55,067 bases of DNA from an uncultured Rickettsiales bacterium (GTDB lineage Bacteria; Pseudomonadota; Alphaproteobacteria; UBA8366), in NCBI GenBank assembly GCA_913046825.1, contig CAJWTF010000008.1:1-55067 (forward strand), written 5' to 3'. Below are positions 1 through 8,271 of the stretch, one piece after another (the stretch's first letter is position 1; the number at the start of each line of letters is the position of its first letter). The position numbers and the translations under genes were made by a program. The notes under the pieces were generated by a model. That model saw only the letters and a program-made list of their open reading frames with translations. It made no database searches and was not told the origin of the DNA.

Positions 1-120
1 CCCGGCTCCATCGCGTTCTGGGACAACCGGGCAAGTTGGCATTATGCGGTGAACGATTATCATGGCGCGCGGCGCCTGATGCATCGCATCACCGTCGAAG
101 GGCAAGCGCTGGCAGCTTAA
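1..120 (+). CDS. TauD/TfdA-family Fe(II)/2-oxoglutarate dioxygenase, C-terminal end (partial)
   Basis: The first 39 codons are open in frame 1 and end at a TAA. The peptide reads GSIAFWDN, then HYAVNDYHG, then RRLMHRITVEG, which is the usual C-terminus of taurine/2,4-D type dioxygenases. In that family the His of the HYA motif is the last iron ligand and an Arg about 11 residues later holds 2-oxoglutarate; both are visible here. The start lies outside the window, so substrate and length cannot be judged. It is followed after 25 bases by a small gene on the same strand. Confidence 0.85.
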   Translation, partial: PGSIAFWDNRASWHYAVNDYHGARRLMHRITVEGQALAA

Positions 121-145
121 TGCCACTCGGGAGGGGAACACTAAA

Positions 146-361
146 ATGAGTTTGGGAAAATTCACCGCCAGAGCAGCAGGTGCGGCGGCCGATGCTGTCG
201 GCGAAGTGTTGGGGAGCGAAACCTACCCAGAATCCGAATACGGTCTCGCTGCACTGCTATTCCAACACATCGTCCAGAGTGAGCGAGGGACGGAAGCACG
301 CAACCGCGCCTATTACCGACAGCTTATGTCGGAATGTTTGGCAACAGTGCGACAGAAATAG
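146..361 (+). CDS. Small hypothetical protein (71 aa)
   Basis: A 71-residue reading frame starts at ATG 146 behind a good ribosome site (GGAGGGG at about 131-137) and lies 25 bases after the dioxygenase stop, so it is probably co-transcribed. The protein has no signal peptide or membrane segment. It begins with an Ala/Gly-rich helix and ends in a charged region (SERGTEARNRAYYRQLM) that looks helical. I do not recognise the family. The ribosome site and position are the main evidence that it is real; an overlapping 63-codon frame at 180 has no such site. Confidence 0.55.
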   Translation: MSLGKFTARAAGAAADAVGEVLGSETYPESEYGLAALLFQHIVQSERGTEARNRAYYRQLMSECLATVRQK

Positions 362-416
362 ACTGCTTTAGATACAAACGGCTCTATACTTCGTCAACGG
401 ATTAACACGCGTCCCT

Positions 417-792
417 TTAATCACGTGGAAAAGTCACCGCTTCTATTTTGTTGCCGTCAGGGTCGCAAATGAAAGCACCGCAATAAGTCGTCACCAACGC
501 TTTGCGGAACCTAGGCGTTCCGTCGTGGCGCCCGCCTTCCGCAATCGCCGTCTCATAGAGCATTCACCGCGTCCGCGCTCGATGCACGCAGACACACGTG
601 GTTTCCTGTACCTTCCGGCGTCGCGATCATGTCCTGGCGAAGGTTGATCCAGAACTCCGGATACTTCTTCCCAAACCCGACCGTATGGTCACGCTCGACG
701 AGGCGTTCCAATCCGAGCGGTGCGAGGACCCTCCCATAGAATAAAGCGCTCGTGTTCAAATCCCTCACTGGGATGGAAATGTGGTCAATCAT
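417..792 (-). pseudogene. VOC (glyoxalase/bleomycin-resistance) family protein, frameshifted
   Basis: From ATG 792 the frame reads MIDHISIPVRDLNTSALFY, the first beta-alpha-beta unit of a vicinal-oxygen-chelate protein, and stays open to about 553. There it hits TGA. Shifting one base near 551-556 restores a typical C-terminus (YETAIAEGG, then TYCGAFICDPDGNKIEAV) ending at a TAA at 417-419. The joined length of about 124 residues is normal for a single-domain VOC protein. One lesion only, so either a recent inactivation or an assembly error. Substrate unknown. Confidence 0.75.
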
Positions 793-808
793 CGTGCTCC
801 CCTTAAGT

Positions 809-1147
809 TCAATTTTGTGGCGTGATCAGCTTATTCGCCGTCCGATCAAAGATACCCCGATCGCATTCCTGAACGGCCTGTTTCCAGCCGGCCTTCTCGA
901 ACCGGTTCTTGTAGTTCACGCCTTCCGGCGAGTGGCGGGTAATGCCGTCGAACAGTCTCGCTAATTGTTGGATCTGGTGGAAGCCCATTGCTTCGATGGC
1001 TTGATTGATCACCATCTTCTGCATCATGTGCTGGTTGACCGGCACGCTCGCCAAGCGCCCTGACAGGGCCTCGACCGCGTGGTCCAGCTCGCCCTCGGGT
1101 CGGTTCAGGGTAACCCGGACGTCTTTTTCACAGAGTACGTTACGCAT
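809..1147 (-). pseudogene. Enoyl-CoA hydratase/isomerase (crotonase) remnant with large internal deletion
   Basis: The translation starts like a crotonase (MRNVLCEKDVRVTLNRPE) and jumps directly to a crotonase C-terminus (GELDHAVEALSGRLASVP, later LFDGITRHSPEG and GWKQAV). About 110 residues remain where the family has 255-300, so the CoA-binding and oxyanion-hole core (roughly 150-190 residues) is missing. Reading frame is kept across the junction, but an enzyme without that core cannot work. It sits next to the broken VOC gene in a decayed stretch. There is no ribosome site before ATG 1147, and the longer frame up to 1204 is not family-like. Confidence 0.75.
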
Positions 1148-1277
1148 AGGAGTTTCTTTCGTCGACAACGCGTCAAACTTTCCACGATTAAGGTCCCGCG
1201 CCAAGAGCCCGGCTTGACACCACCAGGGGCCCGGTGGATATCAAGCGAGAGACTGCAATTTGTTATTGGAGCGCCAC

Positions 1278-2411
1278 ATGAGCAATCTTCTCTCGGATAT
1301 TGAAGTGATTGACCGAGTTCTCGATCACATTGACCACAACTCGACCGACCTTGGGGAAGAGACCTGGTATGAGCCGACGAAGAACTATACCTGCCCCGAG
1401 CGCTTCAAAGCAGAGATGGAACTTTTCCGCCGCATCCCCTTGCCGTTCTGCCCCTCAGCCGCCGTGGCGAAGCCAGGCGACTACGTGGCGCGCGACGCCG
1501 CGGGCGTTCCAATCATCGCGGTGCGAGGCGAGGACGGTGTGGTCCGCGCTTTCCGCAACGCCTGCCGCCACCGGGGCATGAAATTGGCCGACGGCAACGG
1601 CTGCGCAAAGGCGCTGGTCTGCGGCTATCACGGTTGGGTCTACAAGCTGGATGGAAGCCTCGATTATATCCCGGACGCATACGGGTTTCCCGACCTCGAC
1701 CCGGAGAAACACGGGCTCGTGCCGGTGACGGCGGAGGAGCGCTTCGGCGTCGTCTTCATAACGCAGGAGGCGCCGGTGAGCGACGGGGCCCTTGCCGACT
1801 ATCCGGAAGTGCTAGCCCCGCACCAGGAACTCGTTTGCGCAAACGAGTTCGAGTACGAAATGAACTGGAAGCTCTTCGCCGAAGCAGGGATGGAGGGCTA
1901 TCACATCAAGGTCGGTCACCCGAAATCATTCTACCCGTACGGCTTCGACAATCTAAACGTCATCGAGCCCTTCGGCCCCAACAGTCGGGTCACCTTCCCA
2001 TTCCGTCGCATCGAGAAATTGCGCGACGTGCCGCGTGAGGAACGCCGGATCGACGGCAAGCTTACCTACGCCTATCAGATATTCCCAAACGTGCTGATGG
2101 CCCGTCTGTCGCGCCACACCGGCGTCCAATTCGCCGAGCCGATCAGCCCGACCCGCACGAAATATATCCGCTACTGCCTCTCCAACGACCCGATCGAGGG
2201 CGACGCAGAGAAGCTGGCCATGGTGCAGAAGGACATCGACTACGTCTCGGACACCGGCAATATCGAGGACCGGGATATCACCGTCGAAATCCAAAAAGGC
2301 CTCGCCAGCGGCGCCAACGAGCACTTCGTTTACGGCCATTTTGAGAAGGCCATCGTGCATTTTCATAAGACGATGGACGCGATGATGGAGAGGGTGGGGT
2401 TAGAGGAGTAG
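1278..2411 (+). CDS. Rieske non-haem iron oxygenase, alpha subunit
   Basis: A 377-residue oxygenase component of the Rieske mononuclear iron family. The Rieske centre is complete: C96-x-H98 (CRHRG) and C115-x2-H118 (CGYHGW). The mononuclear iron site shows H209 and H214 in EGYHIKVGHP. E206 stands where classical ring-hydroxylating dioxygenases have a bridging Asp; Glu there is known from carnitine oxygenase (CntA)-type monooxygenases, so a quaternary amine or similar small substrate is possible. Start chosen at ATG 1278 because GGAG lies eight bases upstream; an upstream ATG at 1260 has none. No reductase or ferredoxin gene is in the window. Its stop lies two bases from the stop of the convergent SDR. 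Confidence 0.93.
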   Translation: MSNLLSDIEVIDRVLDHIDHNSTDLGEETWYEPTKNYTCPERFKAEMELFRRIPLPFCPSAAVAKPGDYVARDAAGVPIIAVRGEDGVVRAFRNACRHRGMKLADGNGCAKALVCGYHGWVYKLDGSLDYIPDAYGFPDLDPEKHGLVPVTAEERFGVVFITQEAPVSDGALADYPEVLAPHQELVCANEFEYEMNWKLFAEAGMEGYHIKVGHPKSFYPYGFDNLNVIEPFGPNSRVTFPFRRIEKLRDVPREERRIDGKLTYAYQIFPNVLMARLSRHTGVQFAEPISPTRTKYIRYCLSNDPIEGDAEKLAMVQKDIDYVSDTGNIEDRDITVEIQKGLASGANEHFVYGHFEKAIVHFHKTMDAMMERVGLEE

Positions 2412-2413
2412 CC

Positions 2414-3175
2414 CTACCCCACAGTATACCCACCATCAATAACCAGTTCCGCGCCTGTCATCCAGCCGGACTCATCGCTCGCCAGGAAAAGACATCCGTT
2501 GGCGATGTCGATAGGTTGACCGAAGCGGTTCATCGGAGTCTTGGCGAGGCGGGGGATGGAGAGGACGGGGTCTTCATTGACGTCTCGGTTCATCCCCGTG
2601 GTCACCATACCCGGATGGACAGAATTCACCCGGATGTTCTCCGCTGCATACTGCAAGGCAGCCCCTTTGGTTGCGAGGCGGACCGAGCCTTTGGAGGCGT
2701 GATAGGCCACGCTATGGGGCGAGCCGACGAGACCGTAAATCGACGAGATGTTGATGATCGAGCCGCCACCGGCCTTCCTCATCTCGGGAATTACCGTTTT
2801 CATGCCAAGAAAGATACCGGTGGAGTTTACGTCCATCACCCGGTTCCAATCCTCTAGATCCTGGTCCTCGAGCTTAGGGGCGCCGCCAGGGCGACGGCCG
2901 GGTACGCCGGCGGCGTTCACCAAGATGTCGAGGCGGCCGTAGGTGTCGACAGTCTGTTTGACGACAGCTTGCCACTCGACTTCAAACCTCGTGTCGAGAT
3001 GGGCATAGAAGGCGGTGTCGCCGATATCCTGAGCGACAGCCTGTCCCATGCTGTCATTGACGTCGGTAATGGCGACTTTCGCACCTTCACGCGCGTAGAC
3101 GCGTGATGTCTCCGCACCGATACCAGACGCACCGCCGGTGACCAGTGCTACTTTACTTTCAAGCCGTCCTGCCAT
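2414..3175 (-). CDS. Short-chain dehydrogenase/reductase (SDR), copy 1
   Basis: A 253-residue classical SDR: cofactor motif TGGASGIG at residues 13-20, an NAAG motif, the catalytic Ser in INISSIYG and YHASK, and a Rossmann C-terminus ending DGGYTVG. It is about 80% identical to the next gene upstream (3414-4181), with differences concentrated in residues 35-70 and around 190-215, the regions that shape cofactor preference and the substrate lid. Last gene of the minus-strand set 9027 to 2414. An Asp two strands in (TDVND) suggests NAD(H) rather than NADPH. Substrate unknown. Confidence 0.95.
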   Translation of the reverse strand: MAGRLESKVALVTGGASGIGAETSRVYAREGAKVAITDVNDSMGQAVAQDIGDTAFYAHLDTRFEVEWQAVVKQTVDTYGRLDILVNAAGVPGRRPGGAPKLEDQDLEDWNRVMDVNSTGIFLGMKTVIPEMRKAGGGSIINISSIYGLVGSPHSVAYHASKGSVRLATKGAALQYAAENIRVNSVHPGMVTTGMNRDVNEDPVLSIPRLAKTPMNRFGQPIDIANGCLFLASDESGWMTGAELVIDGGYTVG

Positions 3176-3413
3176 GCTTCAATCACCCTTGCTATTGTTC
3201 CCGAGAACCGCCTCTGCCGTATCCGGGTTCTAGTTTGTCCAGATTAGCCTTTGTCCCTGGGTCCCGGCTCTCCGCTGACGCTGCAACCGGGAAGCGATCA
3301 GATTAATCTTCGAAAAAAACATTAACTTTATCTCCGCCAAGCCCGGGACGTGGATATCAACATCTCATGCTTAGAACTCTGACGAACAATCCAAATCAAT
3401 CAACAGGATTATC

Positions 3414-4181
3414 TTACCCCGCCGTCATCCCTCCATCGATAACAAGCTCCGCCCCTGTCATCCAACCGGACTCATCGCTTGCCAGAAACAGGCAGCCATT
3501 GGCGATGTCGATGGGTTGGCCGTAACGAGCCATCGGCGTCTTGGCGAGGCGGGGAGCGGAAAGTTCCGGGTCGTCGTGAACGGTCTGTGTCATTGGCGAG
3601 GTAACGAAACCTGGATGGACGGAGTTCACGCGGATGTTTTCCGCTGCGTATTGCAACGCTGCCCCTTTGGTCGCGAGGCGGACCGAACCTTTGGAAGCGT
3701 GATAGGCCACATTGTGGGCGGAGCCAACAAGGCCGTAGATCGACGAAATGTTGATGATCGAGCCGCCGCCCACATTCCGCATTTCGGGGATCACCGTTTT
3801 CATGCCAAGAAAGATGCCGGTAGAGTTTACGTCCATTACTCGGTTCCAGTCCTCAAGGTCCTGCTCCTCGAGATTGGGGGCGGAAGTGCCGTCCGGGCGG
3901 CGGCCGGAAACACCGGCGGCATTCACCAGAATGTCGAGGCGGCCGTGGGTGTCGACGACCTGTTTGACGACCGCTTGCCACTCGTCTTCACTGCGGGTGT
4001 CGAGAGGGGCGTAGAGCGCGGCGTCACCAATCTCCTCCGCTATTCCTCGGCCCGCATTATCGTTGAAGTCGGCGATGGTGACCTTCGCGCCTTCACGCGC
4101 GTAGACGCGAGAAGTTTCAGCGCCGATTCCAGAGGCGCCACCTGTTACCAGTGCTACTTTGCCGTCGAGCCGTCCGGCCAT
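3414..4181 (-). CDS. Short-chain dehydrogenase/reductase (SDR), copy 2
   Basis: A 255-residue SDR paralogous to 2414-3175. It has the same TGGASGIG, NAAG, SSIYG and YHASK motifs and an Asp (ADFND) in the NAD-selecting position. The ribosome site (GGGAGAA) is about eight bases before ATG 4181. The two copies are separated by 238 bases with no gene of their own. The close similarity over the whole length points to a fairly recent tandem duplication; the divergent lid region (VTSPMTQTVHDDPE against VTTGMNRDVNEDPV) suggests the copies may act on different alcohols. Confidence 0.95.
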   Translation of the reverse strand: MAGRLDGKVALVTGGASGIGAETSRVYAREGAKVTIADFNDNAGRGIAEEIGDAALYAPLDTRSEDEWQAVVKQVVDTHGRLDILVNAAGVSGRRPDGTSAPNLEEQDLEDWNRVMDVNSTGIFLGMKTVIPEMRNVGGGSIINISSIYGLVGSAHNVAYHASKGSVRLATKGAALQYAAENIRVNSVHPGFVTSPMTQTVHDDPELSAPRLAKTPMARYGQPIDIANGCLFLASDESGWMTGAELVIDGGMTAG

Positions 4182-4292
4182 GATTGAGTTCTCCCGTCGT
4201 TGTCTTAGCCCTCACCCCGGTCCCTCTAACGCTTACGGGAGAGGGAGGGGCCTGCAGCGTAGCGGTGGGAGGAAAAGGGCATCGCGCTGCTG

Positions 4293-4808
4293 CTAACCGC
4301 CGAAGAATACGCCGTCCTTGAAGACGGTCGGGACCGTCTTGTTGGCCTCGGAATCGCCACCCATCGGCTTGCCGTCGGCATCGATACGGTCTTGCTTTGC
4401 CTGCTTTTGGAAATTTGGCGTGCCGATCCGCAGCATCACAAGGCATTCATCCTCGCTCGTTGCGTAGAAGCGATACAGCATGCCCTTCGGCATCATGATA
4501 CCCTGGTTCGCGCCGAGATCGACTTCCTCCTCGTCCGGGCCAAAAAAGCGCGCGCTGCCTTGAAGGATGACGAAGACGTGGTCTTCATCGACATGGGCGT
4601 GCAAGCCGTTCTCACCGCCGGAGGCGTAGACCTTGAGGCGGACCGATAAGTCTTCAGTCGCAGCCAGCACGGTGTCAGTGCGACCCTTATCCAGCATTTG
4701 CGCTTTTAGGCTGAACAGCGTCGGCGCGTCATCATTGGTCGCCGCGATCTGATCCTTGAAAATATCTTTCGCCGTCATCGACGGTTTCGGGAATGAAATG
4801 TCGTTCAT
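4293..4808 (-). CDS. Cupin-domain protein
   Basis: A 171-residue single-domain cupin. The first cupin motif is visible as GLHAHVDEDHVFVILQG (His, His and Glu/Asp metal ligands) and the second as the region GIMMPKGMLYRFYATSEDE, where the usual second His is replaced by Tyr/Arg surroundings. Start set at ATG 4808 because AAGGAGT lies eight bases upstream; the frame could extend to 4841 without a ribosome site. It lies between the amidohydrolase and the SDR pair on the same strand. It could be a small dioxygenase, isomerase or a sensor-like protein; nothing decides this. Confidence 0.85.
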   Translation of the reverse strand: MNDISFPKPSMTAKDIFKDQIAATNDDAPTLFSLKAQMLDKGRTDTVLAATEDLSVRLKVYASGGENGLHAHVDEDHVFVILQGSARFFGPDEEEVDLGANQGIMMPKGMLYRFYATSEDECLVMLRIGTPNFQKQAKQDRIDADGKPMGGDSEANKTVPTVFKDGVFFGG

Positions 4809-4836
4809 GGTTCTACTCCTTTTTCCACAATACTTT

Positions 4837-4908
4837 GTCATCCCCGCGAAAACGGGGCCCCGGGAAATTACAATCAGCCTGCTGGATTCCCGCTTTCGCG
4901 GGAGTGAC
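4837..4908. repeat. 72-bp palindromic intergenic repeat, copy 1
   Basis: Two arms of about 27 bases, inverted, around an 18-base centre: GTCATCCCCGCGAA at the left and its near-complement (GCGGGAGTGAC) at the right. The same architecture and 72-base length occur at 39781-39852 and 48972-49043. This copy is the most diverged of the three. It lies between the amidohydrolase and the cupin gene and could fold in the transcript. Confidence 0.8.
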
Positions 4909-4916
4909 AGAGGTGC

Positions 4917-6623
4917 TTATTGCCGCGCGAGCGGGCCACGCAGTAATTGGCCCGGTAATGCGCCGGTGTGCTTTTTCTCTTTCAACACGGTCTGACCCGC
5001 GACCACCGTCGCCAGCATGCCGTCCGCATACTGCTTCAGGCGCTTGGAGCCCGACGGCAAATCATTCTCCACCGTCGGCATGCACGGCTCAACCTTATCC
5101 GCATCGAAGACGGTGATGTCGGCGGTCATGCCTTCACGGAGCAAGCCCCGGTCATGGAAGCCCCAATTGGTCGCCGTATCATAGGTGATCATACGCACTG
5201 CTTCTTCCAGCGTGAGGGCCTCGCGCTCGCGCACCCAATGGCTCAGCAGGTGCGTTTGCAACGAGCTGTCCATGATCTGCGAGACGTGAGCGCCCGAGTC
5301 CGAGAAGGTCACGTTGGAGCGCGGATGCTTCATCAGCGCCAAGGCGTCGTCTTGGTTCTCGTTCGCCAGGGGTTGGCGGAAGAACGCCTTGAGGTCGTCC
5401 TCGATCGCCACTTCTATCATCGCGGCGGCCGGGGTGATGCCCCGCTCCTTGCCAATTTGGGCGATGCTCGGATGCGGCAGGCGGATCTTGTCCATGTGGT
5501 AGAACATGTCCCACTCGGGCGGACGTGCTTCGGCGCCGACGATTTCCGGCCCGTCATAGGGACGGTCGGCAATATCAATCAGCTTTTGTTTCAAAGACGC
5601 ATCTGACTTGAGTTTACCGAGCTGCTCGTTCAACGGCAATTTGCGGAAATCTTTCCAGATATCCCAACTGTCGAATGGTGTCGCGGTTTGGAAGGAGAGG
5701 ATTGAGTTGATCTCACGGCTGTGGACCTGGGTCCAGATGCGGGCACCCAATTGGTTCTCTTCCTCGATGATGTCGTAGAGCGCTTTCCATTGCCCCGGAT
5801 ATTTCTTACGGCTCAAACTGCCGAAAGTCACCGGACGGCCACTCTTCTTCGAGAGGTCGGCAAGGCTGCGGTAGACGCCCATCATCTTCTGCATCTCGCC
5901 CCGCTCCATCGCGAGCTGGAAGATGCCGGCGCCAGTCTCACCCATCGCCATGACCAGATCGCGGACTTCTTCGTCGGAGCCGATGCGGCTGGCGACAAAA
6001 CGGTCGTCTGAGGTCAGATGGCTCGGGCTGCGCGAGGTCGAGAAACCCATGGCCCCGGCGCGCACGGCTTCCTGCACCGCCGATTTCATCTGCTCCATGT
6101 CAGATTCGTTGGCTTCTTCCTCGAATGCCCTCTCGCCCATGACATAGGTGCGGAGCGCCGAATGACCGATATAGCCCGCGTAATTGATACCCTTTGGCAT
6201 TTTATCGACGGCGTCCATGTATTCAGGATAGGTCTCCCAATCCCAATTGATGCCTTCGAGCATGGCGCTGCGGGAAATGTCCTCGGCGCGTTCCAGGTTG
6301 CGGAAGACGAAATCAGCTTCACTCTCACGGCAGGGGGCGAGAGTGAACCCGCAATTACCCATCACCGTCGTGGTGACCCCGTGATAGCAGGAGCAGCTGC
6401 CGAGCGGATCCCAGAACACTTGCGCGTCCATATGAGTGTGACCGTCGACGAAACCCGGCGTTACAATATGGCCTTCCGCGTCAATCGTATCCTCGGCGGC
6501 TTCGCCTCTAATCATACCAATTTTGGTGATTTTGCCATCTTTCACACCGACGTCACCGCGATAGCGGGCGCCGCCGGAACCGTCGACAATCATGCCGTTT
6601 TTGACAACCAGATCGTAGCTCAT
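4917..6623 (-). CDS. N-acyl-D-amino-acid deacylase / D-aminoacylase family amidohydrolase
   Basis: A 568-residue amidohydrolase-superfamily enzyme. The N-terminal part has the small beta-sandwich and the metal-binding H62-T-H64 in DGHTHMDAQ; further motifs are GNCGFTLAPC, IGHSALR, the FSTSRSP loop, HSREIN, SDSGAH and the C-terminal TADITVFDAD strand. All fit the D-aminoacylase/dihydroorotase-like COG3653 family, which hydrolyses N-acyl-D-amino acids or related cyclic amides. Start at ATG 6623 follows GAAGGA; an in-frame start at 6659 lacks a site. It is in the middle of the catabolic minus-strand gene set. The true substrate is not shown by sequence. Confidence 0.92.
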   Translation of the reverse strand: MSYDLVVKNGMIVDGSGGARYRGDVGVKDGKITKIGMIRGEAAEDTIDAEGHIVTPGFVDGHTHMDAQVFWDPLGSCSCYHGVTTTVMGNCGFTLAPCRESEADFVFRNLERAEDISRSAMLEGINWDWETYPEYMDAVDKMPKGINYAGYIGHSALRTYVMGERAFEEEANESDMEQMKSAVQEAVRAGAMGFSTSRSPSHLTSDDRFVASRIGSDEEVRDLVMAMGETGAGIFQLAMERGEMQKMMGVYRSLADLSKKSGRPVTFGSLSRKKYPGQWKALYDIIEEENQLGARIWTQVHSREINSILSFQTATPFDSWDIWKDFRKLPLNEQLGKLKSDASLKQKLIDIADRPYDGPEIVGAEARPPEWDMFYHMDKIRLPHPSIAQIGKERGITPAAAMIEVAIEDDLKAFFRQPLANENQDDALALMKHPRSNVTFSDSGAHVSQIMDSSLQTHLLSHWVREREALTLEEAVRMITYDTATNWGFHDRGLLREGMTADITVFDADKVEPCMPTVENDLPSGSKRLKQYADGMLATVVAGQTVLKEKKHTGALPGQLLRGPLARQ

Positions 6624-6694
6624 ATCGCCTGTCCTTCCCAATTCCCCTGATCCCGCCAACCGAGATCATCCATTTAGTTTGCTATTAATATGGG

Positions 6695-7585
6695 CTATTT
6701 GACCTCCGGGTCTATCAGCTTGCAAATGCTGGAATTGTCGAGATCGCCGTGGCCGTTGTTAATGTGTTGCTGATAGGCGGCTGTCGCGACCGCGCCCAAG
6801 GGCGTGGGGGAGCCCGCCAATTGTGCCGCCGCTTGTGACAGACGCAGGTCTTTCAGCATTAACTTCGCCATAAAACCGGGCTTAAAATTATTACTCGACG
6901 GCGAGTGGCCGAGAATTCCCGGAATTGGGCAAGAGCCTTCCAGAATCGTCGAGCTGCCGGTTGCTGTCGAAATAACGTCGAACAGCACCTTGCGATCGAC
7001 GCCGAGCTTCTCTCCCATGATGAAAGCTTCCGACGTCACGAGGGTAATGACACCCGCGATCATATTGTTACAGATTTTTACGACCTGCCCTTGGCCCGGA
7101 CCACCACAATGGACGATGTTCTTGCCCATCGCCTCCAGGATCGGGCGTGCCTTATCGAAAGTCGATTTTTCGCCGCCGCACATGAAGGTGAGTGACCCAT
7201 TATCCGCGCCGACGGTACCGCCGGATACCGGCGCGTCGAGCATCTGAAATCCAGCTGCCGTCGCCGCTTCGTGCACCACCGTCGCGCTCTCGACGTCGAT
7301 GGTCGAAGAATCAATGAACAGAGTGCCCGGATCCGCGGCTGCCACAACGCCATCGTTCATGAACACTTCGCGGACATTGCCGCCAACTGGCAGCATGGTC
7401 ACCACAAAATCCACGCCTTTGGCCGCATCCTGGATCGTCTCCGCGCGCTCCGCCCCGGATTGGACGACGAAGTTGACCGCGTCTTCCGATAGGTCAAAAA
7501 CCTTCAAACTGTGGCCCGCATTGATAAGGTTGCGCGCCATGGGTCCACCCATGTTTCCGACACCGATAAATCCTACTTTCGCCAT
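6695..7585 (-). CDS. 3-hydroxyisobutyrate dehydrogenase family protein
   Basis: A 296-residue beta-hydroxyacid dehydrogenase. The N-terminus holds the NAD(P) loop GFIGVGNMGGPMA; the substrate-binding DAPVSGGTVGADNGSL and the catalytic lysine region KICNNM follow, in the correct order for the HIBADH/tartronate-semialdehyde reductase family. Length is normal. It oxidises a 3-hydroxy acid to a semialdehyde or does the reverse. It is 71 bases upstream of the amidohydrolase on the same strand, with a weak AGGAAAAT site before ATG 7585. The exact substrate cannot be told apart within this family. Confidence 0.93.
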   Translation of the reverse strand: MAKVGFIGVGNMGGPMARNLINAGHSLKVFDLSEDAVNFVVQSGAERAETIQDAAKGVDFVVTMLPVGGNVREVFMNDGVVAAADPGTLFIDSSTIDVESATVVHEAATAAGFQMLDAPVSGGTVGADNGSLTFMCGGEKSTFDKARPILEAMGKNIVHCGGPGQGQVVKICNNMIAGVITLVTSEAFIMGEKLGVDRKVLFDVISTATGSSTILEGSCPIPGILGHSPSSNNFKPGFMAKLMLKDLRLSQAAAQLAGSPTPLGAVATAAYQQHINNGHGDLDNSSICKLIDPEVK

Positions 7586-7698
7586 TTTCTATTTTCCTAT
7601 TTTTTTAGTACGCCCATGCTTCGTCTGGCTTAGCCTGAGGGTTTTAAAATTATGACCCTCACCATAAATGTATCGACGGGTGAGCTGTCATTCAGAAC

Positions 7699-8259
7699 TC
7701 AGTCGTTGCGCTTCCGCTTTGGGCAGGGACGCACGACTTTCGCTTCAGGGTCGTATTCGTTGCGATCGGTGATGGCCAAGCTCTTGCCATAAATATGCAG
7801 CGATACTGAGGCCACTTCGCCTTCGTTATGTACGCTGTGGATATCGTCCGGCAGCAACGTACAAATGTCGCCGTGGGTCATTACCATCTCGTGGAAATTC
7901 TCGAGATCGGCATAACCTTCCTTTGAGCCATCGTCCTTGCGCAGCCACGTGATATTTTTCTCCGCGCCATCGATCCCAACAACACAGCCCCAGGTCTTGT
8001 GATCGTGCGGCAGCACGCCGCCCCCCGGCGACCAGCAGACGGTTTCGATCAGCAGGTCTTCCGGCTCTTCATGGATGATAGTGATGCCGATGCCCTGGGA
8101 TTCCTCGACCCGGTAGTGATTGTCATCCACCCAGTCCTTCGTGTCGGCGATTTTCTTGGCGAGTGGGGCGACCCGCTGCAAAATTTCTTTGGCGTCCGTG
8201 TGCGCCACCTGCACCGCTTTCACGTCGGCAATGAATTCGCCCATTGTATAAGCTGACAT
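7699..8259 (-). CDS. Cysteine dioxygenase type I-like thiol dioxygenase (cupin)
   Basis: A 186-residue cupin of the thiol dioxygenase family. The iron-binding H85-x-H87 sits in PHDHKTWG, and a third His follows in DDIHSVHNEG; the HDHxTWG signature is typical of bacterial cysteine or 3-mercaptopropionate dioxygenases. These add O2 to a thiol to give a sulfinate. AAGGAGCG lies about eight bases before ATG 8259, which is only 12 bases after the stop of the upstream AMDase-like gene, so the two are surely co-transcribed. Whether it uses cysteine, 3-mercaptopropionate or another thiol is not decidable here. Confidence 0.88.
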   Translation of the reverse strand: MSAYTMGEFIADVKAVQVAHTDAKEILQRVAPLAKKIADTKDWVDDNHYRVEESQGIGITIIHEEPEDLLIETVCWSPGGGVLPHDHKTWGCVVGIDGAEKNITWLRKDDGSKEGYADLENFHEMVMTHGDICTLLPDDIHSVHNEGEVASVSLHIYGKSLAITDRNEYDPEAKVVRPCPKRKRND

Positions 8260-8271
8260 ATCCGTCGCTCC

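Noticed and set aside
3516..4187. A 223-codon open frame antisense to SDR copy 2
   Set aside because: The SDR frame has all catalytic motifs and a ribosome site; the opposite frame has neither.
4207..4255. Possible fourth repeat type (CCCTCACCCCGG ... GGGAGAGGGAGG) between cupin and SDR copy 2
   Set aside because: Resembles a common dispersed palindrome but the arms are too degraded to define ends; no second copy in the window.
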